This document shows, piece after piece, positions 1 through 8,182 of a DNA stretch of 64,000 nucleotides (within the stretch, counting starts at the first letter, position 1; each line of letters opens with the position of its first letter). The stretch covers positions 14,511 through 78,510 of the forward strand of contig CBFHGY010000002.1 of NCBI GenBank assembly GCA_965655465.1, written 5' to 3'. A program made the position numbers and the translations under genes. The DNA is from VMCP01 sp965655465 (GTDB lineage Bacteria; Bacteroidota; Bacteroidia; NS11-12g; UBA955). The notes below the pieces were generated by a model that ran no database searches, was not told where the DNA came from, and saw nothing but the letters and a program-made list of their open reading frames with translations.

Positions 1-267
1 TTTACGCAATGGCGTATTCATTTCCACAGAATTGTACCAATCCCAATAGGCTTGGTCGCTATCAAAAACACCTTTCTTTATCACGATATCGCCGAACTTT
101 CTTAACCCACTCATCTTTTGGGTACTGAAAAGTACGCTGGCACCGTCGCGGTACTCAATTACATCAAGTTCGGTGTTCAAACCGGTAACTTCACTGCAGT
201 TAATTACCGTGCTGTCGAAGGTTACACGGAAGTGAAACCTTGGTAATGGATAATTTGGATCTGCCAT
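1..267 (-). CDS. Contractile-system tail tube protein, 3'-truncated by the window edge
   Basis: I translated this directly. An ATG at 267 opens 89 codons with no stop before the window edge. The product begins MADPNYPLPRFHF and continues with FRVTF, SEVTGL and IEYRDG, followed by a basic 'KMSGLRKFGDIVIKKG' stretch. This is the T4 gp19 / Afp1-Afp5 tail tube family (PF06841), whose members are about 145-170 aa, so roughly half is visible. The family forms hexameric rings that stack into the inner tube ejected when the sheath contracts. It lies 42 bp downstream of the sheath gene on the same strand, the usual sheath-tube order. The rest of the operon (baseplate, spike, LysM protein) would lie left of this window. 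The family call is secure. Confidence 0.85.
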   Translation of the reverse strand, partial: MADPNYPLPRFHFRVTFDSTVINCSEVTGLNTELDVIEYRDGASVLFSTQKMSGLRKFGDIVIKKGVFDSDQAYWDWYNSVEMNTPLRK

Positions 268-309
268 AATTATATTTTTTTAACGTTTTTTTAAACTGTT
301 AGGTTAGAC

Positions 310-2178
310 TTAAGATTCTTGTAATTTGTGTGAGAATTTCAAAACGATGAATTCAGCTGGACGAACAACCGCCATACCGATCTCAATGTTCATGCGACCT
401 TCAAGAATATCAACGCTAGACATGGTTGTGCCTAAACCGATATTCACAAAGAATGCTTGATCGGCACTTGCACCGGCCATTGCTCCCGCTTTCCACAGGT
501 TGGTAAGGTAGTTTTCAATCATTGCTTTCACACGGATCCAGGTGGATGCATCGTTTGGTTCGAATACCGCCCAACCTGTTGCATTGCGAACGCTATCTTC
601 AACCATATTGAAGAAACGACGCACTGGTACATAACGCCACTCGTTGTCGTTTCCTGCTAAGGTACGAGCTCCCCATACTAGGGTTCCTTTTCCTGTGAAT
701 GAGCGAATTGCGTTAACACTTTTTCCGCTAATTACATCTACGTTAAGATCTTCTTGCGCACGATCGTCGATTTTGATAATTGGACGAGAAACGCCTGCTA
801 GACTTACGTTAGCGGGAGCTTTCCATACTCCACGTTGGTTATCTACCATGGCGTAAACACCGGCAATAGCACCTGAAGGGGTAATTTTAGAAAGTTCTTT
901 GTAGATTTCGTTTACGATGTTTTGCAATAATGGATTGTAATCGTATGCGATTTTACCCAAATTGATTTTAATAGAATCGGCATCTTCTAAAATGCTATCC
1001 AATACAGAACGCAATTCTGCACCAATATGGTAAGCGGTATCTTTGGTTAACTTGTTTTTAAGTGCGTCACCTTCAGCATTCGCAATTGCAGGCATTGGGA
1101 TGGCTTCACCTAAATCTAATGTTGGGAATTGGTCGGCTGCAAAAGCTCCAGCACCCACTGCTGCGTCAAAACTAGCAAATGACTTAAGCAAGGTAGAGAA
1201 TTTAGAACTTGCATTTACTTTAACGCCCATTTCATTGGCAATAGCAGCGCTATTGAAGAAAGAAGTTGCGAAATCGTAAAGGGCTTTAAATTGCTCGCCT
1301 AAGTAGGTAGTTGCTCCCGCATAGTTTGCCTCTTCGCCGCTGATGTTATCCAATAAATCGGTTAAAGCTGCTTTGTAGTTCTTCTCGTTAGAAAATTCTT
1401 TAACACGAGCATGGTCTGTTACCGACATGTTCAGGTTTTTCACCGAAATGGGGTGTGAACAGATTTCTTCTAAACGCTTGTCTTCACCGTTAACCTGAAT
1501 TTTGATGGTTTCATGGTTGTATTTGTGTGGCAGTGCATTATAAACCCAAGGGTAATAAGCAGCACCATATTTAAGGTTGTTTACCCCTACACCGTTACGG
1601 AAATTCAAAACGATGTCTTTGTCTTTACGGTTTACGAATCCTTCGAATACATCTAACACGGCAAAGCGATTTTGCATCTCAGCACATTGCATCAACATTT
1701 GTTGTTGCAAGCTGTAGCATTCATCCGCTTTCTTTAATAACACCGCGTCAGGACTCGCAAGAATAGTAGGTTGATTTTCGCGTTTTACGGCGTTCATACC
1801 TTCTTGCAACTGATCGTAGTCGATATCGTCGTTATAATCACCTACAGAAACGATATAACATTCGCCACCGCCATTAGAGAAAAACAAACGTACGGTATCG
1901 TACATGAAAAATTGTTTGTCAAGTTTGATGTTTTCAACTTGCAATGACGCGTTCAAGGAAACATTTATTTCTTGAGGGATATATCCTCCACCAAAGAAAT
2001 CTACGTAATCCAACATGGATGTAATGTGAACGGCTTCGTGTTTCACACTTGCACCACCTTTGATAGCCTTTTGGGTGTATCCAACGAAAGCCGGTACCGC
2101 AGTAGGTACTTGGCCAACGGAAGGAGGTAGGGTAGAAATTTCTTCTACATACACACCCGGAGTTTTGTAATTTGCCAT
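310..2178 (-). CDS. Tail sheath protein of a contractile injection system (eCIS type)
   Basis: A 622-aa protein. Its N-terminus (YKTPGVYVEE, PTAVPAFVGYT at residues 4-35) and C-terminal domain (TPSGAIAGVYA at 433-443, GVWKAPAN at 450-457, and a terminal EGRMNIEIGMAVVRPAEFIV segment) are diagnostic of phage/Afp-type sheath proteins. The family surrounds the inner tube and contracts to drive it out. Afp, PVC and phage sheaths are commonly about 350-500 aa. Here some 210 Ala-rich, mostly helical-looking residues (about 221-430) sit between YYPW (208-211) and the C-terminal domain, so this sheath carries a large extra outer domain. It lies 58 bp downstream of the 276-aa gene and 42 bp upstream of the tube gene, in one operon. 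No frameshift is seen. Confidence 0.93.
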   Translation of the reverse strand: MANYKTPGVYVEEISTLPPSVGQVPTAVPAFVGYTQKAIKGGASVKHEAVHITSMLDYVDFFGGGYIPQEINVSLNASLQVENIKLDKQFFMYDTVRLFFSNGGGECYIVSVGDYNDDIDYDQLQEGMNAVKRENQPTILASPDAVLLKKADECYSLQQQMLMQCAEMQNRFAVLDVFEGFVNRKDKDIVLNFRNGVGVNNLKYGAAYYPWVYNALPHKYNHETIKIQVNGEDKRLEEICSHPISVKNLNMSVTDHARVKEFSNEKNYKAALTDLLDNISGEEANYAGATTYLGEQFKALYDFATSFFNSAAIANEMGVKVNASSKFSTLLKSFASFDAAVGAGAFAADQFPTLDLGEAIPMPAIANAEGDALKNKLTKDTAYHIGAELRSVLDSILEDADSIKINLGKIAYDYNPLLQNIVNEIYKELSKITPSGAIAGVYAMVDNQRGVWKAPANVSLAGVSRPIIKIDDRAQEDLNVDVISGKSVNAIRSFTGKGTLVWGARTLAGNDNEWRYVPVRRFFNMVEDSVRNATGWAVFEPNDASTWIRVKAMIENYLTNLWKAGAMAGASADQAFFVNIGLGTTMSSVDILEGRMNIEIGMAVVRPAEFIVLKFSHKLQES

Positions 2179-2236
2179 TTTTTAAATTATTGTTTTGTTA
2201 TACTAATTATTTTCGATCTATGGCAAATCTATAGGA

Positions 2237-3067
2237 TCAGTATTTTATTTCACGTAATAAAATATACTTGTGTGGATAAGTAGGATGGGTGGTGAGGTCA
2301 TTTAAAGAGAATTTGGATGCCTTGCATTTTAATCGCACAGAATCTTCTCCTTCGTAACTCCCTTTGCAGTAGCAGTTTATGTCAGATAATGCGGAGAGTG
2401 CTATCTCCTCTTTTGAGATGAAAAATGTGTAATCGTCGTTTTCCACGTCTAATTCGCTGAAGTGAACCTTATCGGTATCTTCATGGATAGAAGTAGGCAT
2501 TCCCTCGGCAGGATGTGACTCTTTCACCACATAACAAATGTGGTACTTTTTCTCCTCACAAAGAAATCTAATTTGATGCGCCGACTTATTTTTTAATTGT
2601 GAGAAAAATGCTTGTGGTTTAGCAATCAGAACATGCAAAACTCCCATCTTTTGGTAGGGTTTCGGCAATGCAATGGCTTTGACTTTTTCTCTTATTTCTG
2701 AATGATTAAATAATATTTCTTGATTGATGCTTTCAGTACCTAGAATATCGGTGTAATAGTGGTGCTGTGTGTAATGTATTGGAGAATCGTCTATTTCCGT
2801 ATATAAGGCATAGCTCAAATCGTTAATTCCTATATAAATAGAAAGTTCGATTGCCGAAGAAGTAGGAACTATCATTGGCTGGCCTGGATTATTGGGATCT
2901 TCTTCTATAGATATAATGAGCCGGTTTTGCCACATTTTCCAAACACACCGGTGATTCCTTAGCCAAGTTTGTGAATTTTCGCTAGGAAAGAAGGCTAAAC
3001 AGTCCATATACCCCGACCTAAATACAGGATGCGTACTTTCTATTTGTAACCAGGGGATATACCTCAT
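2237..3067 (-). CDS. Unknown protein of the contractile-injection locus, 276 aa
   Basis: I do not recognise the family. The 276-aa product starts MRYIPWLQIES, has no signal peptide or membrane segment, and looks beta-rich with many aromatic and charged residues. A Cys pair (CYCKG) lies near residue 232. Its ATG overlaps the stop of the DUF4255 gene by 4 bp (ATGA), so the two are translationally coupled, and the sheath gene follows after 58 bp. That position, between the cap protein and the sheath, suggests a structural or assembly part of the injection machine. A locus-specific sheath-cap adaptor or an assembly factor are both possible; the sequence does not decide between them. Confidence 0.7.
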   Translation of the reverse strand: MRYIPWLQIESTHPVFRSGYMDCLAFFPSENSQTWLRNHRCVWKMWQNRLIISIEEDPNNPGQPMIVPTSSAIELSIYIGINDLSYALYTEIDDSPIHYTQHHYYTDILGTESINQEILFNHSEIREKVKAIALPKPYQKMGVLHVLIAKPQAFFSQLKNKSAHQIRFLCEEKKYHICYVVKESHPAEGMPTSIHEDTDKVHFSELDVENDDYTFFISKEEIALSALSDINCYCKGSYEGEDSVRLKCKASKFSLNDLTTHPTYPHKYILLREIKY

Positions 3068-3630
3068 TTTCTTTGTAAATTAGGAGCAATTCCGCTAATC
3101 GCTGGAGTGGTTCGTTCAAAACCAGCGGATCTAAATACAGGGATTAATGAGATTTTATAATATAAATGGGGCAAAAGCTTGGAACCCACGGTTCCCCATA
3201 AATTGCTCAGTTCGCGTTCTTCCAAATTATTCAACTCCACAGAAAGTGAATCAATTTGGGAGGGCAAATCACTTATATTTGAACTGTTGAGAGTAGGATT
3301 GGAAACAAAATAATTGAGAATAGAATTAATATACTTTACCCCATCTGGGTATTGTTTTCCAGAGAAATTGGCGGCAAAAAGTACATGCGCATGGAATAGT
3401 CTAGGACCCGATTCGGAAGCGAGGCCTCTGTAACCGCCCGCTCGATTCATGGTGCGGTCTTCTTCAATACGGATTAATTGCAGGTGAATTTGATTTTCAG
3501 TTTGAAGCGCTTTGCCCCCGGCAATATCCATTAAATTGGAAAATACCAGTATATCTTCGGGCGTATTCAATTGGTATTTTAAATGCGCATTCAGTTCTTC
3601 ACAAAGGGCGTTTAAAACATCATAGACCAT
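3064..3630 (-). CDS. DUF4255 / Pvc16-type tail terminator (cap) protein
   Basis: The 188-aa product begins MVYDVLNALCEELNAHL. It contains the features of DUF4255 (Pvc16_N): an N-terminal helix, a central 'QIHLQLIRIEEDRTMNRAGG' strand region, then LFHAHVLFAANF and YINSILNYFVSNPTL. In Afp and PVC particles this family caps the tube and sheath at the end distal to the baseplate and stops polymerisation. It lies 5 bp downstream of the small membrane-protein gene and overlaps the next gene by 4 bp, so it is a mid-operon gene. The family assignment is strong. Its exact placement in this particle is inferred from homologues. Confidence 0.82.
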   Translation of the reverse strand: MVYDVLNALCEELNAHLKYQLNTPEDILVFSNLMDIAGGKALQTENQIHLQLIRIEEDRTMNRAGGYRGLASESGPRLFHAHVLFAANFSGKQYPDGVKYINSILNYFVSNPTLNSSNISDLPSQIDSLSVELNNLEERELSNLWGTVGSKLLPHLYYKISLIPVFRSAGFERTTPAISGIAPNLQRK

Positions 3631-3635
3631 AACGA

Positions 3636-3995
3636 TTATTTTTTAAGTGCCCACAGGATCAGGCGAGTAAGGTAAATACTTAAGAAACAAAATCCCAAAA
3701 TCACAAAAAATAAGGTTTCAATACCATCGAAATATATGGCAAGCTCGATGAGTTGGTCCGGAATAATATTCGCAAAAAGGTAATAAAAAACGAAAGCCAA
3801 AACGGGAGCAATTAATAGCGATAAAAAAAACCATTTTACTTCGCGTGCAAATCCTTGCTTCAAGCGTTCACGTTTGTTATTTTCAAACTTTTTCATCAAG
3901 GAATCCTGCGAATCGGTAACCGCTCGGAAACTCTTCCGATATAATTCCCTTTCTGTACGAAGTTCCATTTGTTTGAAGAAGCGATCTGGATTCAT
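3636..3995 (-). CDS. Small two-helix membrane protein, first gene of the sheath operon
   Basis: A 119-aa protein whose first ~50 residues are strongly charged (many R, K and E; likely helical and cytoplasmic). Two hydrophobic segments follow, at about residues 54-76 (FFLSLLIAPVLAFVFYYLF) and 91-115 (IETLFFVILGFCFLSIYLT). The protein ends in ALKK. There is no cleavable signal peptide. It is the promoter-proximal gene of the operon, with the DUF4255 gene starting 5 bp after its stop. Injection systems released outside the cell need no anchor, so a membrane protein here is notable: it could be a cell-envelope anchor, a release factor or a holin-like protein. No family was recognised and the function is not assigned. 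Confidence 0.7.
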   Translation of the reverse strand: MNPDRFFKQMELRTERELYRKSFRAVTDSQDSLMKKFENNKRERLKQGFAREVKWFFLSLLIAPVLAFVFYYLFANIIPDQLIELAIYFDGIETLFFVILGFCFLSIYLTRLILWALKK

Positions 3996-4247
3996 AAACG
4001 AGATAGTTGATAAGATTTACAATGCTATGATTTTTTGTCGGTATTATACTATGTTATGAGTATAAAGTATGCAAATAGGATTAAAATCGGTGCTAATTTT
4101 AACGCAAAACCTAGTTTTTTTGGTGATTCTGAACAAAGCGATTTGTTTTAGACTAATTAAAATGATCTGGAAAATCGCTACTTTCGAGCAGTAATAAGCA
4201 CCCTTTCAACCCCATTTTTGCTGGGGTGTTATTAAAATTCCTAAAGG
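3996..4247. promoter_or_regulatory. Divergent intergenic region of the injection-system locus
   Basis: This 252-bp AT-rich region separates the leftward structural operon from the rightward ATPase gene, so it should hold promoters for both. I could not fix a confident TTTG-N(19-21)-TAnnTTTG pair on either strand. No inverted-repeat operator stands out. Confidence 0.4.
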
Positions 4248-5570
4248 ATGAACTATATCTCAGATATCGAATTGGATTTGGCTTGGTTAGAAAACTTGAT
4301 TCAATATCAGTTGGGAAGGGCATCGCAAGAATTGGTAAATCGCATTGAAAATGGAGGTGAAATTTTACCTCCTCAAATTGAAAATGGAGGATTTTACAGC
4401 GATAATTTGAAAGCTTGGAATCCCAGTGGAGTCGAGCGCGGTTTAATTGTGATCGGATTGGCATTGTATTTTAAGCCCAGTATTTTTGATCCATTGCTAA
4501 AGGCGGCCAAAGACAGTAACTACACCGAAACACGTTTAGGGGGAATTATTGGAACGGCTCAAGCCCCTTTCGTGCCTACCGGCGAAACCGCAATTTTCCT
4601 TTTAACGAATGGCTCGGTTCAAGAACGCATGTTAGTTCTGCATTGTTTAAACCAAGAACATTGGCTTTTTGAAAAGGGTATTTTAATTTTTGATTATAAG
4701 GAGCCTGGATTGCCGCTATCCTTTCAACCTTTTTCTTTGAGTAGCGATTACATGGAAATTTTCTCAAAGGGTATGGCCACAAAACCGAATTATTCGAGCC
4801 AGTTTCCTGCCTCATTGGTTAAAACTACTATGGAATGGTCTGATTTGGTTATTTCAAAAGAATTGAACAGGGAAATTCGCGATATAGAATTGTGGTTGGA
4901 ATTTGAGCAACGTTTATTCGGTGAAATGGGTTTGGGAAGGAAAATAAAAGAAGGATATAAGGCCGTTTTTTACGGTCCTTCCGGAACTGGTAAAACGCTC
5001 GTTGCGGGTTTGATCGGAAAGAAGTTTAACAGAGATGTTTATCGGATCGACCTGTCTCAATTAAGTTCAAAATATATTGGTGAAACCGAGAAAAATATCG
5101 ATAATTTATTCAAACAAGCCAGGAATAAGAATTGGATATTATTTTTTGATGAAGGGGAATCCTTGTTTGGCAAACGTTCGCAATCAGGACAGTCTAATGA
5201 ACGATATGGGAATCAGCAGGTAGGTTTCTTGCTTCAGAGAATAGAGGATCATCCGGGGGTAGTTATTTTAGCCACGAATTTAAAGAGTTCAATAGACGAA
5301 GCTTTCTTAAGGCGTTTTCAAAAAATGATTTACTTTGAAGCGCCTGATAGTGAGTACCGTTTGGAATTATGGGCAAAGGCCTTGGACGGTACTTTGCCTT
5401 TAGCTTCTAACATTGATCTGCGAGTGATAGCAAAAGAGCATAAGCTGGTGGGGGGGCAAATTGTTAATATTGTAAAGCAAGTTATTTTGCGAGAATTAGG
5501 GGCTGAAAAGGGAGAAATCCGTTTAAAAACCTTACTTGACGCGATTGAGGAGGAACTGAATAAAAAATAA
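4248..5570 (+). CDS. AAA+ ATPase of the contractile injection system (Afp15/Pvc15 type)
   Basis: A 440-aa protein with a ~230-residue N-terminal region of the kind seen in injection-system ATPases and a C-terminal AAA+ module. Walker A is GPSGTGKT at 243-250. Walker B is ILFFDEGE at 297-304, a DEGE variant of the usual DEAD/DE motif. A sensor-1 Asn lies in ATNLKSS (N344), and arginine-finger residues in FLRRF (R355/R356). Afp15/Pvc15-type ATPases are needed for particle assembly. The gene is divergent from the structural operon and is followed after 125 bp by the putative cargo gene. The ATG at 4248 gives a full N-terminus with no upstream extension. The N-terminal domain was not matched to a named family. 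Confidence 0.87.
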   Translation: MNYISDIELDLAWLENLIQYQLGRASQELVNRIENGGEILPPQIENGGFYSDNLKAWNPSGVERGLIVIGLALYFKPSIFDPLLKAAKDSNYTETRLGGIIGTAQAPFVPTGETAIFLLTNGSVQERMLVLHCLNQEHWLFEKGILIFDYKEPGLPLSFQPFSLSSDYMEIFSKGMATKPNYSSQFPASLVKTTMEWSDLVISKELNREIRDIELWLEFEQRLFGEMGLGRKIKEGYKAVFYGPSGTGKTLVAGLIGKKFNRDVYRIDLSQLSSKYIGETEKNIDNLFKQARNKNWILFFDEGESLFGKRSQSGQSNERYGNQQVGFLLQRIEDHPGVVILATNLKSSIDEAFLRRFQKMIYFEAPDSEYRLELWAKALDGTLPLASNIDLRVIAKEHKLVGGQIVNIVKQVILRELGAEKGEIRLKTLLDAIEEELNKK

Positions 5571-5695
5571 GCATCCCCGATGGGACTTGAAGTTTTCCAC
5601 AAAGATTTGATCGGATATCGAGGAATCGGTGTTCAGTCCTTTCTTTTGTGATTCAGTAAAATTGCACGCAATACCCTGAATAAAAACAAACTACT

Positions 5696-7555
5696 ATGGC
5701 TTTAACTGCAGAATTAAAAAAACAGGATACAAGCACACCACCTGCGAATACGGCCACCAACTCTGGTCCTGCATCTGGTGCGCAAACCACTTTGCCTGCC
5801 AATCAAGGTGCGAGTGTGGCTGGAAATTCCTCAGGTACCCCGGCACAAACGACTACGGTCCCAGCAAAACCAGCAGGACCTTCAGTTGCCGGTAGTGCGA
5901 TGGCAATGGTTGGGGGCGCTCGTATGGCAGCAAGTGCCAAGAAAACAGTTGCCGATAGAACGGCTAAAAGCCAAACAATGACGGGTGCCGCCGTGGATAT
6001 CAGTGCAGGTCGTGACGACAGTGATGACGAATCGGTGGGCGATCAGGCAAAAGGAGTTGTAGATGACGCTTTTGGGGTTATAGGAGATGCAAAGGATGAG
6101 TTTGAAGACGGTTATAAAGCCGTTAACGAAGCTCAAGGTAAAGAGGAAGACGATTTGTCTGAAACCGTACAAAAAGACATGAAAGGTCTTGCAGTGGCTG
6201 CAAGTGTTATGGGTACCGTTTCAGGTATAAAGGCAATGTCTGATTCTTTAACCACCTTAATGGATCCCAATAAAGAGTTTTTAGATAAAATAGAGGCGGG
6301 TTTTGAAATGGGAGAAGGCATTGCTGGAACGGTAGGTGCAGCATCTGATTTTACCAATGAAGTGGCTGCTGAAGGTTCTAAAGTTGCTTCAGATTCGGAA
6401 GCAGTGAGTGCATGGTCGGGCAGTGTAGGGGATGCTATCGGAGCAATCAAAACAGGGTTCTTAACGGTAAAACAATTGGTAACCACCATAAAAGAACGGA
6501 ATGATAGTAGTAAGAGAGAAAAAGCTCTTGAAGGCTTGGGAATTGCGCAAGGCTTTGTAGAAACGGGGAAATCGGTTTTAACTGTAATAAATGGAGTAAA
6601 AGAAGCCTTAGACGGTGGTACTTTCGGTGGAGTTGCTGCCGCGATTCCTGGATTAGACATTGCACTTTCGGGTATTGCTATAATCAAGGAGGGATTTTAT
6701 CTGGTAGTATCTTATCGCGATTATAAGCAGATGATTGCAGAGAACGAATCGAAAGAAAAGGATCCTGGGTCAGTGGTAAAAGAAAAGTCTGAGGAACTTA
6801 GAAAATACGATGCTACCATTTCAAATTATAAAGTAGCGATTACAGAAGATGAGGAAAAATCTGCCATTCTGGAAGAAAAAATAAAAACGGCATCCGATGA
6901 AACAGGATTTTTTAAATCCACTTCAGATAAACAAAATCTGATCAATGAGAAGATTAAATTAGATGCTAATATTCTTAGAATGAAGAATCAGACTGCAGCG
7001 GTTGCCGTTCAAAAAAATGATCTCGAAGCGGCAAATCCGGATGTCCTAGAATACGCAATGGTGGGCGAAATCGCGGAAGCCAACAAAAAGAGAATCGTAA
7101 GAAATTCCATTTTATTGGTTGCGGAATTTGCAAATCTAGCCGGGTCTATTGCCAATTTAACGGGTGTAGGAGCTATAGCAGGCGCTAGTTTGAAAACAGC
7201 TTCAGCCTCGGTGAAGGTGGCATTGCCTGCTGCTCGCGCTGCGAAACAAGCAGGTCGAGATCGACATGCCGGTAAAGAGGCTCGGGGAGAATCTGATGTG
7301 ATGACCAGCGGTTTTGATGCCAGTAAATCCACCGCAGCAAAAAGAGATTATCGCATGAAACAGGTGAATACCCTCCTACAACAAATTCAAAATTTGAAAA
7401 CATTGAAAGGAGCGGCATTTGATTCAAGAGCCAAACAATTAGAAATGTATATCTCAGCTATGGGAGTGAGTCCAGGTAAGTTATTTGCTCAGAATGGCAA
7501 CCAAAAGGAACAAATAACCATGCTTTACAAAGCCTTAATACAAAGAGAAATTTAA
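5696..7555 (+). CDS. Putative injection-system cargo: 619-aa Ala/Gly-rich protein with hydrophobic helices
   Basis: I recognise no family. Residues 1-105 are low-complexity, rich in A, T, P, G and S, followed by an acidic patch (DDSDDE). The body alternates amphipathic helices with Gly/Ala-zipper hydrophobic stretches near 164-190 (GLAVAASVMGTVSG), 309-345 (FGGVAAAIPGLDIALSGIA) and 470-510 (LAGSIANLTGVGAIAGAS). A charged coiled-coil-like region (about 345-460) separates the last two. The C-terminus is basic and helical. There is no signal peptide. This resembles secreted membrane-inserting toxins in style only: disordered N-terminus, hairpin-forming helices, coiled coil. It sits between the system ATPase and a chaperone-like gene that starts 10 bp after its stop. 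I infer a cargo/effector or a structural filler of the tube. No catalytic motif is visible. Confidence 0.75.
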   Translation: MALTAELKKQDTSTPPANTATNSGPASGAQTTLPANQGASVAGNSSGTPAQTTTVPAKPAGPSVAGSAMAMVGGARMAASAKKTVADRTAKSQTMTGAAVDISAGRDDSDDESVGDQAKGVVDDAFGVIGDAKDEFEDGYKAVNEAQGKEEDDLSETVQKDMKGLAVAASVMGTVSGIKAMSDSLTTLMDPNKEFLDKIEAGFEMGEGIAGTVGAASDFTNEVAAEGSKVASDSEAVSAWSGSVGDAIGAIKTGFLTVKQLVTTIKERNDSSKREKALEGLGIAQGFVETGKSVLTVINGVKEALDGGTFGGVAAAIPGLDIALSGIAIIKEGFYLVVSYRDYKQMIAENESKEKDPGSVVKEKSEELRKYDATISNYKVAITEDEEKSAILEEKIKTASDETGFFKSTSDKQNLINEKIKLDANILRMKNQTAAVAVQKNDLEAANPDVLEYAMVGEIAEANKKRIVRNSILLVAEFANLAGSIANLTGVGAIAGASLKTASASVKVALPAARAAKQAGRDRHAGKEARGESDVMTSGFDASKSTAAKRDYRMKQVNTLLQQIQNLKTLKGAAFDSRAKQLEMYISAMGVSPGKLFAQNGNQKEQITMLYKALIQREI

Positions 7556-7565
7556 ATTTTCAAAT

Positions 7566-8033
7566 ATGATTAACGAAGACAATACCTTACAAATTATACA
7601 AAACCAAATATTACCATTGGGCTATAAAGCACAATTTATCGAAGAGTTTAATGAGCTTCCCTTTAAAGTATTATTGGTTTATCCCTATGAGGAAGACGAA
7701 AAACCAGAACTCAAAGATTGGGCCTTGAATTTTACGGTTTTTCCAATGGGAGACGACCTAGACGGATCTGTTTTTTTGCAGATGTACTGGGAATATAATT
7801 TGAAAGTTTCATCTGATAATAGGTCTAAGGTTGCTGAAAAATTGATAGATATCAATTTTCAATTGCCCTTAGGAAGCCTTGGAATTTCACCGGAAACTGG
7901 AAGTATTTATTTCCGCATGGTGATGCCTATTGCGCTGCAAACGGAAATTACTTCCGCTTATATGTCGGATGTTTTGGATATGGGAATTTATCCGATGGAG
8001 ACCTTTTTCCCTGAGTTGTCGGCACTTTTGTAA
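7566..8033 (+). CDS. YbjN / secretion-chaperone-like small acidic protein
   Basis: A 155-aa acidic protein. The pattern near the C-terminus fits the YbjN / type III secretion chaperone-like fold: an alternating strand region, then 'KLIDINFQLPLGSLGIS', 'TGSIYFRMVMPI', and a closing helix with repeated Met and acidic residues. Such proteins are small, acidic and dimeric, and many bind and hold secreted partners. The gene starts 10 bp after the 619-aa protein and is surely co-transcribed with it, which suggests a dedicated chaperone, loading factor or immunity protein. The match is from memory of the family pattern and not from a search, so the fold is moderately supported and the role is inferred. 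Confidence 0.65.
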   Translation: MINEDNTLQIIQNQILPLGYKAQFIEEFNELPFKVLLVYPYEEDEKPELKDWALNFTVFPMGDDLDGSVFLQMYWEYNLKVSSDNRSKVAEKLIDINFQLPLGSLGISPETGSIYFRMVMPIALQTEITSAYMSDVLDMGIYPMETFFPELSALL

Positions 8034-8182
8034 TAAGGAGTGTTTGCATCTAAATAGGATTGTAGGGAGGTTGTGAGGCGTGCATTTGTCGTATAATTAA
8101 CTACGATACTTAAGGTCAATACCTATTGGCAAAGTCATCGCAACTTTGCAATCTGTCAATGTCATTTCCAATTTGCAAGCTT

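Noticed and set aside
4310..4400. CRISPR-like short repeats (two copies of IENGG-coding sequence in the ATPase)
   Set aside because: Only two copies of ~14 bp, inside a coding region; it is a small local duplication, not an array.
4153..4464. 103-codon frame antisense to the ATPase 5' end
   Set aside because: It is a shadow of the ATPase gene, with composition of an antisense frame.
7009..7332. Antisense frames within the 619-aa gene
   Set aside because: High Ala/Gly codon bias of the sense gene keeps antisense frames open; no own start signals or family features.
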